From NCBI GenBank assembly GCA_964569865.1, contig CAZMVQ010000002.1, positions 1 through 64,000 of the forward strand: 64,000 nt of DNA. The letters run 5' to 3'. Positions 35,877 to 45,109 of the stretch are shown here, piece after piece. The position numbers and the translations under genes are program-made. The notes under the pieces were generated by a model. It was not told the DNA's origin. It saw only the letters and a list, made by a program, of their open reading frames with translations, and made no database searches. Origin of the DNA: DROE01 sp964569865. Its GTDB lineage: Bacteria > Pseudomonadota > Alphaproteobacteria > Rhizobiales > Devosiaceae. Position 1 is the stretch's first letter; every line of letters begins with the position of its first letter.

Positions 35877-36901
35877 TTTTTCGTCCCCTTTGCTAACCGT
35901 CTCACTACTGCATATTCACGCCACAGGTCTTTAATGTTTTGCGCTGGCGTGCCGGCTATTTTTGACCCTGCAGGCCAATCTTTAGTTATGGACGCTCTAG
36001 GGTGCGCAACTGACCCTTCGCCCATTGTAATATGTCCAACCGTGCCAACGTTTGCCCCTATTAGCACACCATCCTCAAGTATTGTGGCGCCGGCCAAACC
36101 GGCCATTGGAGCAATTAGGCAATTGCGGCCGATTTTTGAGCCATGACTAATTTTGACCATGGCCCCGACCTTGGAATTCTCCCCTATTATCGTATCGTCA
36201 AGTGCTCCCCGGTCAATAGTAGTGTTGGCACCAATTTCTACATTTGATTGAATAATTGTGCGGCCCAGTTGCGGAATTTTTATATTCGACTTGCCAAAAT
36301 CCAGCCAGCCAAATCCATCAGCGCCAATCCTTACCCCATTGGCAATCGATACATCATCGCCAACAAGGGAGCACTCAATTGTAACGTTTGCCCCGATAAA
36401 ACAATTGCGTCCGATTTTAACATTGGGACCAATTACTGCGTTTGGGCCTATAACTGTTCCCTGCCCTATATGAGCTTCACTGCCAATAGTTGTATAATCA
36501 GCAATGGTCACGCCACTTTCAATTTCTGGTTTTGCCGCGCCGGGTATTATTGGAGAGATTGCCAAACGACGGCGCTTTGCAGGAAATAAAACCTTTAATA
36601 TCTTTACATATGAAGTGTGTGGATCATTGCAAATCACAGCTATTGCATCATCAGGCACCTGATCTGCCAGCGCCTTTGAAACTAAAACAACTCCAGCGTT
36701 AGTCGTTGAAAGTGCTTTGGCATACGATTTATGGGCAGCCAGACTAATATCCCCGGTTTGAGCAGTATCCAGAACCTGTGCATTGGTAATGAGCTTTGAT
36801 GCGTCTTGAGACGATATATTCACATCAGAAATTTCTGCTAATTCAAACAAATCGCTCAGTTTAAATTCACCGGCGCTTCCAAAGAATTTTGTGTCAACCA
36901 T
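35873..36901 (-). CDS. lpxD: UDP-3-O-acylglucosamine N-acyltransferase
   Basis: A 342-residue lipid A enzyme adding the N-linked hydroxyacyl chain. An N-terminal uridine-binding domain (about 1-110) precedes long hexapeptide repeats, with the catalytic His region in VKISHGSKIGRNCLIAPMAG, and a short C-terminal helix follows. It starts 69 bases after bamA, beyond a terminator-like hairpin, so part of bamA transcription may stop before it. Confidence 0.95.
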   Translation of the reverse strand: MVDTKFFGSAGEFKLSDLFELAEISDVNISSQDASKLITNAQVLDTAQTGDISLAAHKSYAKALSTTNAGVVLVSKALADQVPDDAIAVICNDPHTSYVKILKVLFPAKRRRLAISPIIPGAAKPEIESGVTIADYTTIGSEAHIGQGTVIGPNAVIGPNVKIGRNCFIGANVTIECSLVGDDVSIANGVRIGADGFGWLDFGKSNIKIPQLGRTIIQSNVEIGANTTIDRGALDDTIIGENSKVGAMVKISHGSKIGRNCLIAPMAGLAGATILEDGVLIGANVGTVGHITMGEGSVAHPRASITKDWPAGSKIAGTPAQNIKDLWREYAVVRRLAKGTKK

Positions 36902-36919
36902 AACTGATACTCAAACAAA

Positions 36920-36946
36920 AACTGCGGTGCGTTAAGCACCGCAGTT
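36920..36946 (-). terminator. Intrinsic terminator / attenuator between bamA and lpxD
   Basis: The perfect 11-bp stem AACTGCGGTGC / GCACCGCAGTT has a five-base loop. In the transcription direction it is followed by TTTTGTTTG. It lies inside the otherwise continuous envelope cluster. Confidence 0.82.
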
Positions 36947-36970
36947 GAAAGATTTTAGCCACCTTAAAAA

Positions 36971-39289
36971 TTATAGCAGCGTTGAAATTGTAAACTGGAA
37001 TACCTGTGTACTATCCCCGGTGTCTTGCTGAAGAACCTGAGCGAAATCACCACGCAAAGGACCAAACGGAGAGTTCCAGATAATGGAAGCACCAACGGAT
37101 GAGCGTACCTGTTGAGTATCACCAGAGACTGTGGCAGGTGCCGCGACAGAAGCACTGGATAGATATCCAACGTCAGCCCAAACGGCTCCGCGTAATCCGT
37201 AGCTTTCTGGCAATGCTGGAATTGGGAATTCAAGCTCCGCAGAAATTCCGGCAAAGACAGTAGAGCCCAAGCTTTCGCCGTTGGCAGCATTTGGCCCCAT
37301 GCCTCTGGCCTGGAAGCCACGGACAAGATTTGAACCTTTAAAATAGGTTTCTGTTACATTTACACCGGTACCGCTGAGGTCAGTGATAACGCCGACCTGA
37401 CCACGTACGGAAGCAACAATTCCTGAATCCTGAATAACAGGGACAAAATAGCGGGCTTTGGCTTCAGTGCTAATGAAATTATTATCCCACCCTGCATATT
37501 GCTGGTTAAGGGTGGCGATAAGCCCTGTTGTGGGAATAACCGGGTCATCAACAGAATTATAAGTAACGCTATAACCGATAAAGGCTTTGTTTCGTGTCAC
37601 GCCATTAAGATTTAGAACAGAAGTGGTGTCACCCGGTTTTGGATTGACATCAATAAAGGTGCGAGATTCAATTCCCACCATGACACTAGCGCTTATTTCG
37701 TCAGTCAAAGGAACACCGAAACGAAGCTGTCCGCCTGTGGCATCCGAACCAAAGAAGCTTGCCGGAGTTTCAGAAGCAATACTTTTGTAGAGATCAAAAC
37801 CGGCTGAAATCCTTAGTCCGGCAAAGCGCGGCTCAGAGAACGAAAGCTCATAAGTTTGACCATTAGGAGTGGCACCAACGGAAATTTTCAGATACTGACC
37901 ACGGCCCAAAAAGTTGGTTTCCGTAAGTGATATCTCGCCCAAAACCCCATCAGTTGAAGAGTAGCCAGCGGAAAATCCGTAATCACCGGTGGATTTTTCT
38001 ACAACTGCGATATTCAGGATGATTTTATCTGCCGCACTACCCATCTGGGTCGTAACGCCAACGGACGCGAAATAATTCAGTCTTTCGATTGCTGTTTTAC
38101 CACGTGTAACCATTGACCGGTTGAACGGGTCACCTTCAGCAAAATTAAGTTCGCGACGAATAACAAAGTCACGGGTCTTGGTGTTGCCTGTGATATTGAT
38201 GCGCTCCACATAAACCCGAGCGCCCTCATCGATCAGATAAGTCACGTTGAATATTTTATTTGCCACATCCCGATCAAGCCGTGGACGAACATCGGCAAAG
38301 GCAAATCCCTGTCCGGTGGCTTTAAAGGCAAGATCTTCAACAGAACGCTGCAGATCACGGAATGAGTAGTTATTCCCCTGATAAGTGCGGATGCTGGATT
38401 TTAGAACATCTGTATCAAGTCCCGGAATTGATGTTTCGATACCAATTTCACCAAAGCTGTAACGTTCGCCTTCCGAAATTGTAAAACTTACGAAATAGGC
38501 GTTGCGATCGGCGTCAAATTCAGCAACAGCCGACAATACCTGAGCATCAGGAAAACCACGGTTTACATAATAAAAGCGAATGGCTTCTTTATCAAAATCC
38601 AGTTTTTCCTGCTTTAGCTCGTCATCATTAAACAACCAGCTCATCAAACCGGTTTCACGGGTGCTGATAACGCCCTTAAGAGTTCCTGCATTAAATGCAT
38701 TGTTGCCGGTGAAGTTAATCGCTGCGATTCCCGCGCGATCTCCCTCATCAATCACGAACACAATACGCATACGCCCGTCTTCAACCGCTTCTGTGCGGGC
38801 AGTGACCGAAATATTGGTGTAACCCGCATTGTCATATGTGGATCGAATAGCGGCAATATCCCCCTGCAAGCGTTCCTGAGTGAAGGTGCCGCGGGAGGCC
38901 AGATTGACAAGAACAATCAATTTGTCATCGGTGAAGCGCTGATTGCCTTCAAACAGAACAGATGCGACGATCGAATTTTCACGAACTGATACAGAAAGGG
39001 TGCCGCCGGAATAGCGCACGCCTACTGAACTGAACAGACCTGTGGAGTTCAAAGAATTAATGGAAGCCTGAATTTTTGCATTTGTCGCAACATCACCAAC
39101 ACGAATGGTCAGGTATGATTTTAGCGTTACATCATCGACCCTTGAATTACCGGTTATCGAAATGCGAGAAACCGTCTGAGCCTGAGCAGCCTCAACGCCA
39201 AAAACCCCAAACCCAATACCGGTTACAGGTGCAAAAAGCACCAGTGCCAGTGACAAAATAAAACTACGGAGCAAATTACGCTGGATCAT
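36971..39289 (-). CDS. bamA: Outer membrane protein assembly factor BamA
   Basis: A 772-residue Omp85 protein that inserts beta-barrel proteins into the outer membrane. It has a signal peptide with a likely cleavage after VEAAQAQ (about residue 38) and POTRA repeats from about 38 to 420 (starting ISITGNSRVDDVTLKSYL). The C-terminal 16-stranded barrel includes the strand/loop signature LVRGFQARGMGP (VRGF/Y motif). The chain ends in FTISTLL, not in the terminal Phe common for barrel proteins. It is downstream of rseP, as in related genomes. Confidence 0.95.
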   Translation of the reverse strand: MIQRNLLRSFILSLALVLFAPVTGIGFGVFGVEAAQAQTVSRISITGNSRVDDVTLKSYLTIRVGDVATNAKIQASINSLNSTGLFSSVGVRYSGGTLSVSVRENSIVASVLFEGNQRFTDDKLIVLVNLASRGTFTQERLQGDIAAIRSTYDNAGYTNISVTARTEAVEDGRMRIVFVIDEGDRAGIAAINFTGNNAFNAGTLKGVISTRETGLMSWLFNDDELKQEKLDFDKEAIRFYYVNRGFPDAQVLSAVAEFDADRNAYFVSFTISEGERYSFGEIGIETSIPGLDTDVLKSSIRTYQGNNYSFRDLQRSVEDLAFKATGQGFAFADVRPRLDRDVANKIFNVTYLIDEGARVYVERINITGNTKTRDFVIRRELNFAEGDPFNRSMVTRGKTAIERLNYFASVGVTTQMGSAADKIILNIAVVEKSTGDYGFSAGYSSTDGVLGEISLTETNFLGRGQYLKISVGATPNGQTYELSFSEPRFAGLRISAGFDLYKSIASETPASFFGSDATGGQLRFGVPLTDEISASVMVGIESRTFIDVNPKPGDTTSVLNLNGVTRNKAFIGYSVTYNSVDDPVIPTTGLIATLNQQYAGWDNNFISTEAKARYFVPVIQDSGIVASVRGQVGVITDLSGTGVNVTETYFKGSNLVRGFQARGMGPNAANGESLGSTVFAGISAELEFPIPALPESYGLRGAVWADVGYLSSASVAAPATVSGDTQQVRSSVGASIIWNSPFGPLRGDFAQVLQQDTGDSTQVFQFTISTLL

Positions 39290-39504
39290 GGTGTCCTCAA
39301 CAGTCTTTTGACTTCAATCCCGACAAGCCGTTTGACTTCGTCCCGGCATCGGGATCAAAAAGAATCGCCGACGCAAAGTCCAATAACATTCATCAGGTAA
39401 ATGTTTTACTAGTTTTTCACTCAAGAGCAACCCGTTATGGTCAATTTCATGGTAAATATTTTGCTAGGGGTATTCTTGCAACAGTTGGAATTTACAAGCG
39501 TTTT

Positions 39505-40617
39505 TTAGAATATGTCGTTAATCACGGTAAAAATCATCAGTGTACCCACCAACACCATGCCCAGACGAAAGCCAATTTCCTGAACTCGCTGACTTAGGGG
39601 TTTGCCCTTAACAGCTTCAATAAGGTAATAAACCAAGTGCCCACCGTCGAGCATCGGGATTGGAAACAGATTGAAAATTCCGATGTTTAGGGACAATAAA
39701 GCGGTTAAATTCAACAGGGCGATGAAGCCTAACGTGGCCACCTCACCAGAAATTTGTGCAACTTTAATCGGCCCGCCCAATTGCTCCACATCGCCACGAC
39801 CAACAAAGAAATCAGCCAGAAAGGCAAAGGTTCTATCAACCAGAAACACCATTTCTTCCACAGCCATAGACATGGCTTCAACAGGGCCGGGATAAAATCT
39901 TACTACATCTTCAGGACTGACGCTGCGGGAGACCCCAATGCGTCCGATCCGGTTTTCATTGCCAAAGCGATCTGTTACCGGAACTGCGGCCGGTACAAGT
40001 GAAACCTCGATCTCACGATCAAAACGGTCCAATATTATGGTAACTTCGCGTTCAGGGCTGCTCGATACAAGACGTTGAAAATCATTGAACCCGCGCACCG
40101 CATATCCATCGACCGCAAGAATTTTGTCTCCGGGTAAAATCCCGGCCTCAGAAGCGATGGAGTTAGCAATCACGTCTTGAATTACCGGCTCCGTATAATA
40201 ACGCCCAACGCCAAGCAGCAACCCATAAAGAACCATAAACGTAAAAATAACGTTGGCTAGCGGGCCTGCAACCACAACAGCTATTCGTTGCCAGACAGAT
40301 TTTTGCGAAAATAGATTGCCTCTAAGGTGCGGCGGAATTTTTGCGACAAATTCAGGATCGTTAAGCGAAGCCTCGTTCATATCCCCGACAAAGCGCACAT
40401 ATCCACCAAGCGGGATCAGTGAAAGCCGCCAACGCGTTCCAAGCCTGTCGGTAAAGCCCCATATTTCACGGCCAAACCCTACCGAAAAAGTCTGGATGGC
40501 AACTCCATTCCAGCGGGCAACCAGATAGTGTCCCATCTCGTGAACAAAAACTATCACCGTCAAAACCAAAAGAAATGGCGCGATATAAGACAATAACCAC
40601 CAAGCGAATTCAAACAT
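39505..40617 (-). CDS. rseP: RseP-type site-2 intramembrane zinc metalloprotease
   Basis: A 370-residue inner-membrane protease. Zinc ligands are in the first segment, FVHEMGHYLVA (HExxH), and in NLFPIPMLDGGHL near the C-terminus (third ligand Asp). One PDZ domain lies between (about 120-200, VIANSIASEAGILPGDKILAVDG). E. coli RseP cuts anti-sigma factors and leftover signal peptides. The substrate here is unknown. Its place between cdsA and bamA is standard. Confidence 0.94.
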   Translation of the reverse strand: MFEFAWWLLSYIAPFLLVLTVIVFVHEMGHYLVARWNGVAIQTFSVGFGREIWGFTDRLGTRWRLSLIPLGGYVRFVGDMNEASLNDPEFVAKIPPHLRGNLFSQKSVWQRIAVVVAGPLANVIFTFMVLYGLLLGVGRYYTEPVIQDVIANSIASEAGILPGDKILAVDGYAVRGFNDFQRLVSSSPEREVTIILDRFDREIEVSLVPAAVPVTDRFGNENRIGRIGVSRSVSPEDVVRFYPGPVEAMSMAVEEMVFLVDRTFAFLADFFVGRGDVEQLGGPIKVAQISGEVATLGFIALLNLTALLSLNIGIFNLFPIPMLDGGHLVYYLIEAVKGKPLSQRVQEIGFRLGMVLVGTLMIFTVINDIF

Positions 40618-40685
40618 CTATAATTTTCCAGTTTTATAGCTTTGGGAAACAATTCAAGCAGCAAATGTCCATATAGAACAATTTA

Positions 40686-41759
40686 TTACCAGACAAAAAT
40701 ACCACGTGCGACAAATTGAGAGCCGGAATTTATGGCCCCTATGGCAAACAACAGCAAAGCGCCAAATGTAAGGCTGTCCATGCGATCCAGCAATCCGCCA
40801 TGGCCGGGAATAGCATCGCCACTATCCTTAATCCTAAAGTGGCGCTTTATGGCGCTCTCGACAAGATCTCCCATTTGCCCGAAAACTGAAACACTGGCAG
40901 CTATTAACATACCAATCCACCAGGGCGAGGGGGAAACAATTACAAAAACCAAAAGTCCGCTCAAGGTGCCTGAAATCAGACCGCCGATGGCACCAGACCA
41001 GGTTTTTGCCGGAGAAATTTCAGGATTAAGTTTGGCGCCGCGAAAATATCTTCCAGCCAGCAATGCACCGGTATCAGTCATCCAGACCGTTGCGCCAAGA
41101 AAGAAACAGGCTGCAAATCCCCAGCCAACAATACCCCATGAAGCAAAATCTGAAACCACATAATCAGAGGCATCAAAGCTCCATGTGTCAATTCCGCGAA
41201 TCAACAACAATGCTAAAATAACGGCGGAAAAGAACAAAAATCCCCCTGCCCTCCATATTCTGAATTTTGCCTGACCAAAAAGAGAAATAAATGCCCCTGT
41301 CCCGCCCATTATAAGGCCAAAAGCTATCCCCCACACCGAGCCAATAATGGGAACCAGAGCAATTAAAGCAATCAGAAACATGCCAAACGGGCGATTTTGG
41401 CGGGCGCCGATCATAGCTTCCCACTCGCGCAAAACTCCGCCAAACGCCAAAGCAACCAGCAAAGCAAACCAGATGCCACCGGCCCAGACCATAAAAATGG
41501 TCACCGCCAGCAATACCGCTGCCGAAATCAGGCGCGGCCCCATATCACTCCATGATCTGGATGCGGTTTCGGCTTTTTCAGCTTGTGGACTTATGCCTGA
41601 AGCCGGTTTTTGCCCTGGTTTTTGNNNNNNNNNNNNNNNNNNNNNNNNNNNNNNNNNNNNNNNNNNNNNNNNNNNNNNNNNNNNNNNNNNNNNNNNNNNN
41701 NNNNNNNNNNNNNNNNNNNNNNNNGGTTTTTGCCCTGGTTTTTGTTCGTTTTGGCTCAT
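40686..41759 (-). CDS. cdsA: Phosphatidate cytidylyltransferase, with scaffold gap near the N-terminus
   Basis: A polytopic membrane enzyme making CDP-diacylglycerol from phosphatidate and CTP. The signature is AKTWSGAIGGLISGTLSG, with the C-terminal FRIKDSGDAIPGHGGLLDRMDSL. The gap at 41625-41724 has the same 20 bases on both sides. Merging removes 120 bases, keeps the frame and gives 317 residues, with the N-tail MSQNEQKPGQKPASG. The tail codes for a short PGQK repeat that explains the assembly break. Its ATG overlaps the uppS stop. Confidence 0.93.
   Translation of the reverse strand: MSQNEQKPGQKXXXXXXXXXXXXXXXXXXXXXXXXXXXXXXXXXXQKPGQKPASGISPQAEKAETASRSWSDMGPRLISAAVLLAVTIFMVWAGGIWFALLVALAFGGVLREWEAMIGARQNRPFGMFLIALIALVPIIGSVWGIAFGLIMGGTGAFISLFGQAKFRIWRAGGFLFFSAVILALLLIRGIDTWSFDASDYVVSDFASWGIVGWGFAACFFLGATVWMTDTGALLAGRYFRGAKLNPEISPAKTWSGAIGGLISGTLSGLLVFVIVSPSPWWIGMLIAASVSVFGQMGDLVESAIKRHFRIKDSGDAIPGHGGLLDRMDSLTFGALLLFAIGAINSGSQFVARGIFVW
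41605..41744. repeat. Scaffold gap with identical 20-base flanks inside cdsA
   Basis: 100 N lie between two copies of GGTTTTTGCCCTGGTTTTTG (41605-41624 and 41725-41744). The copies most likely represent one sequence. Confidence 0.8.
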
Positions 41760-42466
41760 TTTACGGTCTCAATTCCGCCAAATCGGCGTTGACGAGACGA
41801 AAATTTTTCAAGAGCATCAACAAACGAATTTTCATCAAATTGCGGCCAAAGCACATCTAAAAACACCAGTTCAGCATATGCCGCCTGCCAGACAAGAAAA
41901 TTTGAGGTGCGCTGCTCTCCTCCGGTACGAATCAGCAAATCAGGGTCTGGAATCCCGGCTGTAAAAAGCGAAGATGACACAAGGTTTTCAGTAATATCGC
42001 TGATTTTTATTTTGCCATCCAGCAAATCCTGGCCGATTTTTTTCATGGCGGAGGCAATTTCCAGCCGTCCCCCATAATTAAATGCCACATTGAGATTAAG
42101 CCCGGTATTGGTTTTGGTTTTTTCTTCCACCTGAGCAATGATTGTCTTTAACGCCGGTTCTAATCCATCCCTGTCCCCAAGGATGCGAACCTTGACATTG
42201 TTCGCGATCAATTTCTCAAGATCTGAATCAACAAATCTTTTTAACAGTTTGAAAATAAAATCAACTTCGGATTTCGGTCGGCGCCAGTTTTCAGAGCTAA
42301 AACTAAATACTGTAAGATAGGAGACTTTATAACGGATAGCGCAATCGACCAGTTTCCTTAAGGATTTTATGCCCTCAAGATGCCCCTCGGTTCGCTGTTT
42401 GCCGCGTGCCAAAGCCCAACGGCCATTGCCATCCATCGTCACGCCAATGTGGGTGGGAATGGTCAA
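41756..42466 (-). CDS. uppS: Undecaprenyl diphosphate synthase
   Basis: A 236-residue cis-prenyltransferase making the C55 lipid carrier for peptidoglycan and LPS. The signature is IGVTMDGNGRWALARGKQR (catalytic Asp in MDGNGR), with SFSSENWRRP and the C-terminal DLLIRTGGEQRTSNFL. No ATG fits upstream of the signature. A TTG at 42466 is the probable start, with no strong ribosome site. The 190 bases before it hold only an 18-codon frame I do not credit. Confidence 0.94.
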   Translation of the reverse strand: MTIPTHIGVTMDGNGRWALARGKQRTEGHLEGIKSLRKLVDCAIRYKVSYLTVFSFSSENWRRPKSEVDFIFKLLKRFVDSDLEKLIANNVKVRILGDRDGLEPALKTIIAQVEEKTKTNTGLNLNVAFNYGGRLEIASAMKKIGQDLLDGKIKISDITENLVSSSLFTAGIPDPDLLIRTGGEQRTSNFLVWQAAYAELVFLDVLWPQFDENSFVDALEKFSSRQRRFGGIETVK

Positions 42467-42656
42467 AGTATCATTGATATGGTCGGTTTTAATCCCAGCG
42501 GTTTTTATTTAACTGCCCCTTTTGGCGAATTGATTGGTCAAGCGAATAACAAATCCTCTCACCATGTAAAAGGCTTCACAATATTTTTATTGCGAATTAG
42601 GAGCAATTGGTCGCGCAAATTGTCTGAGTAAAAGTACAACCAAATTAGCTTAGTTC

Positions 42657-43217
42657 CTAAACCTGCATAATTTCTTTTTCTTTTTGCGCGGTTATATCGT
42701 CGATTTTTGTAATGGCTTCATCGGTGGCTTTTTGCACCTGCTCAGAATATCCGTGCATTTCATCCTTGCCCATGTCCCCGTCTTTTTCGCCCTTTTTCAA
42801 ATTATCCATGCCATCCCGGCGGATATGGCGAACGGCAACCCGGGCCTGCTCAGCATAATTTGAGGCAACTTTGCTTAATTCGCGCCGCCTCTCCTCGTTT
42901 AACTCCGGAAGCGGCACTCGAATATTTGCCCCTTCGGTAATGGGATTAAGACCAAGGCCCGAATCACGAATTGCTTTATCAACCGCTGCCGCCATTGTGC
43001 GATCCCACACCTGAACAGAAATCATCCTGACATCGGAAACAGTAACCGAGGCCATTTGATTTAGAGGCATGGGTGAACCATAGGCATCGACCATAACCGG
43101 GTCCAGCATGGTTGCACTGGCACGGCCTGTTCTTAGTCCTGCCAATTCATCTTTGAGAGAATCAACGGATTTATCCATACGCGAAGTTAATGCGCTAAGA
43201 GAAAATTCATCGGCCAT
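42657..43217 (-). CDS. frr: Ribosome recycling factor
   Basis: A 186-residue two-domain protein that splits post-termination ribosomes with EF-G. Typical regions are LRTGRASATMLDPVMVDAYGS, PLNQMASVTV, and the C-terminal helix bundle with LPELNEERRRELSKVA and VRHIRRDG. It is preceded by pyrH on the same strand, the common rpsB-tsf-pyrH-frr order. Confidence 0.97.
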   Translation of the reverse strand: MADEFSLSALTSRMDKSVDSLKDELAGLRTGRASATMLDPVMVDAYGSPMPLNQMASVTVSDVRMISVQVWDRTMAAAVDKAIRDSGLGLNPITEGANIRVPLPELNEERRRELSKVASNYAEQARVAVRHIRRDGMDNLKKGEKDGDMGKDEMHGYSEQVQKATDEAITKIDDITAQKEKEIMQV

Positions 43218-43308
43218 ATTCTAAATCCAATCATAAATTTAATTCAGCTGCAAAAATCCGGTACAAGATATTAAGGACAAGCACCGCCTGATCTGAATTC
43301 TGTCTACC

Positions 43309-44040
43309 TTAACCCACTCGAGTTGAGCGCACCTGACCATCCAAAACCCCGGACAGGCCACCTTTGGCGTCCAATGCATATACCAGTATGGGCAAATTAT
43401 TGTCGCGGGCAAGGGCGAAGGCCGCCGTATCCATGATTTTCAGGTCTTTAGAAATTACTTCCGCATGACTTATACGCTCAAATCTTGTGGCAGTGGGATC
43501 TTTATTGGGGTCAGCGGAATAGATGCCGTCCACCTTGGTGCCTTTAAGCAAAATATCGCAATCCAGCTCGATCGCCTTTAATGCGGCGGCGGTATCGGTG
43601 GTGAAAAACGGATTTCCGGTTCCCCCGCCACAAATTACCACATGCCCTTTTCGCAAGGCTTGTTTGGCATCTCTGGCGGTAAAAACATCGGCCACGCTGG
43701 GCATGGGGACAGAAGAAAATACTTTTGCCTCAATACCCTGAGCGGTAATCTCTTGACCAAGGGCCAAAGAATTAATCACGGTGCCAAGCATGCCCATGAG
43801 ATCTCCGGTTACCCGATCTCCCCCTTCGGCTGCAACTTTTAGCCCCCGAAAAATATTTCCGGCTCCAATGACAATTGCCACCTGAACGCCATTTGAGGCG
43901 ATTTTGACAATCTGTCCCGCCAGATTTTTTAAAAATTTGGCTTCGATGCCAAAATTCTGATCTCCGGCAAGAACCTCGCCGGAGACCTTTAACAATATGC
44001 GTTTATATGGATACGTGTCAGGCAAGATAATTCCCTTCAA
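43309..44040 (-). CDS. pyrH: Uridylate kinase (UMP kinase)
   Basis: A 243-residue amino-acid-kinase-fold enzyme phosphorylating UMP. Motifs are RILLKVSGEVLAG, VAIVIGAGNIFRG, VICGGGTGNPFFTTDTAAAL and GTKVDGIYSADP. The frame opens at 44040. A start near MKGIILPD or the codon for the internal MLGT is possible, and the first fits the usual N-terminus. Confidence 0.95.
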   Translation of the reverse strand: MKGIILPDTYPYKRILLKVSGEVLAGDQNFGIEAKFLKNLAGQIVKIASNGVQVAIVIGAGNIFRGLKVAAEGGDRVTGDLMGMLGTVINSLALGQEITAQGIEAKVFSSVPMPSVADVFTARDAKQALRKGHVVICGGGTGNPFFTTDTAAALKAIELDCDILLKGTKVDGIYSADPNKDPTATRFERISHAEVISKDLKIMDTAAFALARDNNLPILVYALDAKGGLSGVLDGQVRSTRVG

Positions 44041-44081
44041 TCCGGGATTTGCCCGGCCAGAATCTAATTATTGCCACCTGT

Positions 44082-45023
44082 TTACTTGGTGCCTGCAGCG
44101 GCTGCAACCTCCGCTGCGAAATCACTCTCAACTTTTTCAACACCTTCACCAAGAACCATGCGCACAAAGCCGGTGAGTTTGATGTCGGCCCCTGCATCTT
44201 TTTGGGCAGCATTGAGCACGTCGGAAATTTTGTTTTCTCCGTCGATTACAAACACCTGTTCCAGCAGGCAGACTTCGCCGTAAAATTTGCGAATTCGCCC
44301 TTCCACCATCTTTTCAATAATGGCGGCGGGTTTTCCCGATGCGCTGGCCTGTTCACTAAATACAGCACGCTCACGAGCCACAACCGCCGGGTCCAGATCA
44401 TCTGATGACACAGCAAGAGGGTTGGTTGCCGCAATGTGCATGGCAATTTGTTTGCCAATTGCATTTAAGACGTCCTTGTCTCCTTCGGACTGTAATGCAA
44501 CCATTACACCCATTTTACCAAGGCCGTCAGAGACGCCATTGTGAATATATGAGGCGACAACGCCCTGCTCCACACTAAGTGCAGACGCGCGGCGCAGCAC
44601 CATGTTTTCGCCAATTGTCGCAACAGTCGCCGTGATTTTTTCAGCAACGCTCATTTCAGTGCCGGGGAATGGCAACGAATTTACGTTTTGGGCATTGATA
44701 TCTGAAGCGGTTTCATCGCTGGCAAGTGCAATTAATGCAGCGTTTGCAACCAGTGCTTGAAACTCCTCATTAAGAGCAACAAAATCAGTTTCCGAGTTTA
44801 ATTCAACCACTGCGCCTCTGTTGTCTTCTGTTGCAACTCCGACCAAACCTTCAGCGGCAACACGTCCGGATTTTTTTGCGGCCTTTGAAAGACCTTTGGA
44901 GCGCAGCCAATCGATAGCGGCTTCAATATCGCCATCGGTAGCATTAAGGGCGTTTTTACAGTCCATCATGCCTGCGCCGGTGAGTTCACGTAATTCTTTT
45001 ACCTGTGATGCAGAAATAGCCAT
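44082..45023 (-). CDS. tsf: Elongation factor Ts
   Basis: A 313-residue nucleotide exchange factor for EF-Tu. The N-terminal module is ISASQVKELRELTGAGMMDCKNAL, and the Tdv-like contact region is LNSETDFVALNEEF. The ATG at 45023 with AAGGAAACTGG before it is the true start. The open frame reads 19 codons further. A hairpin lies between rpsB and this gene. Confidence 0.96.
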   Translation of the reverse strand: MAISASQVKELRELTGAGMMDCKNALNATDGDIEAAIDWLRSKGLSKAAKKSGRVAAEGLVGVATEDNRGAVVELNSETDFVALNEEFQALVANAALIALASDETASDINAQNVNSLPFPGTEMSVAEKITATVATIGENMVLRRASALSVEQGVVASYIHNGVSDGLGKMGVMVALQSEGDKDVLNAIGKQIAMHIAATNPLAVSSDDLDPAVVARERAVFSEQASASGKPAAIIEKMVEGRIRKFYGEVCLLEQVFVIDGENKISDVLNAAQKDAGADIKLTGFVRMVLGEGVEKVESDFAAEVAAAAGTK

Positions 45024-45044
45024 AGCCAGTTTCCTTAAAGCTTG

Positions 45045-45067
45045 CGGCCCTCCAAAAAAAAGGGCCG
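45045..45067 (-). other. Hairpin between rpsB and tsf
   Basis: CGGCCCT and AGGGCCG pair around a T-rich 9-base loop just before tsf. There is no T-run after the stem, so partial attenuation or transcript processing is more likely than full termination. Confidence 0.5.
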
Positions 45068-45109
45068 ACTTTATTAACAATCAAAATGGAATTTAGAGTT
45101 AGGGGGAAA

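Noticed and set aside
39300..39360. Imperfect direct repeat TTTGACTTC...TCCCG before bamA as an operator
   Set aside because: The two copies differ in spacing and length; the support is too weak.
42500..42560. 18-codon reverse-strand frame before uppS
   Set aside because: No ribosome site and no coupling to uppS; likely chance.
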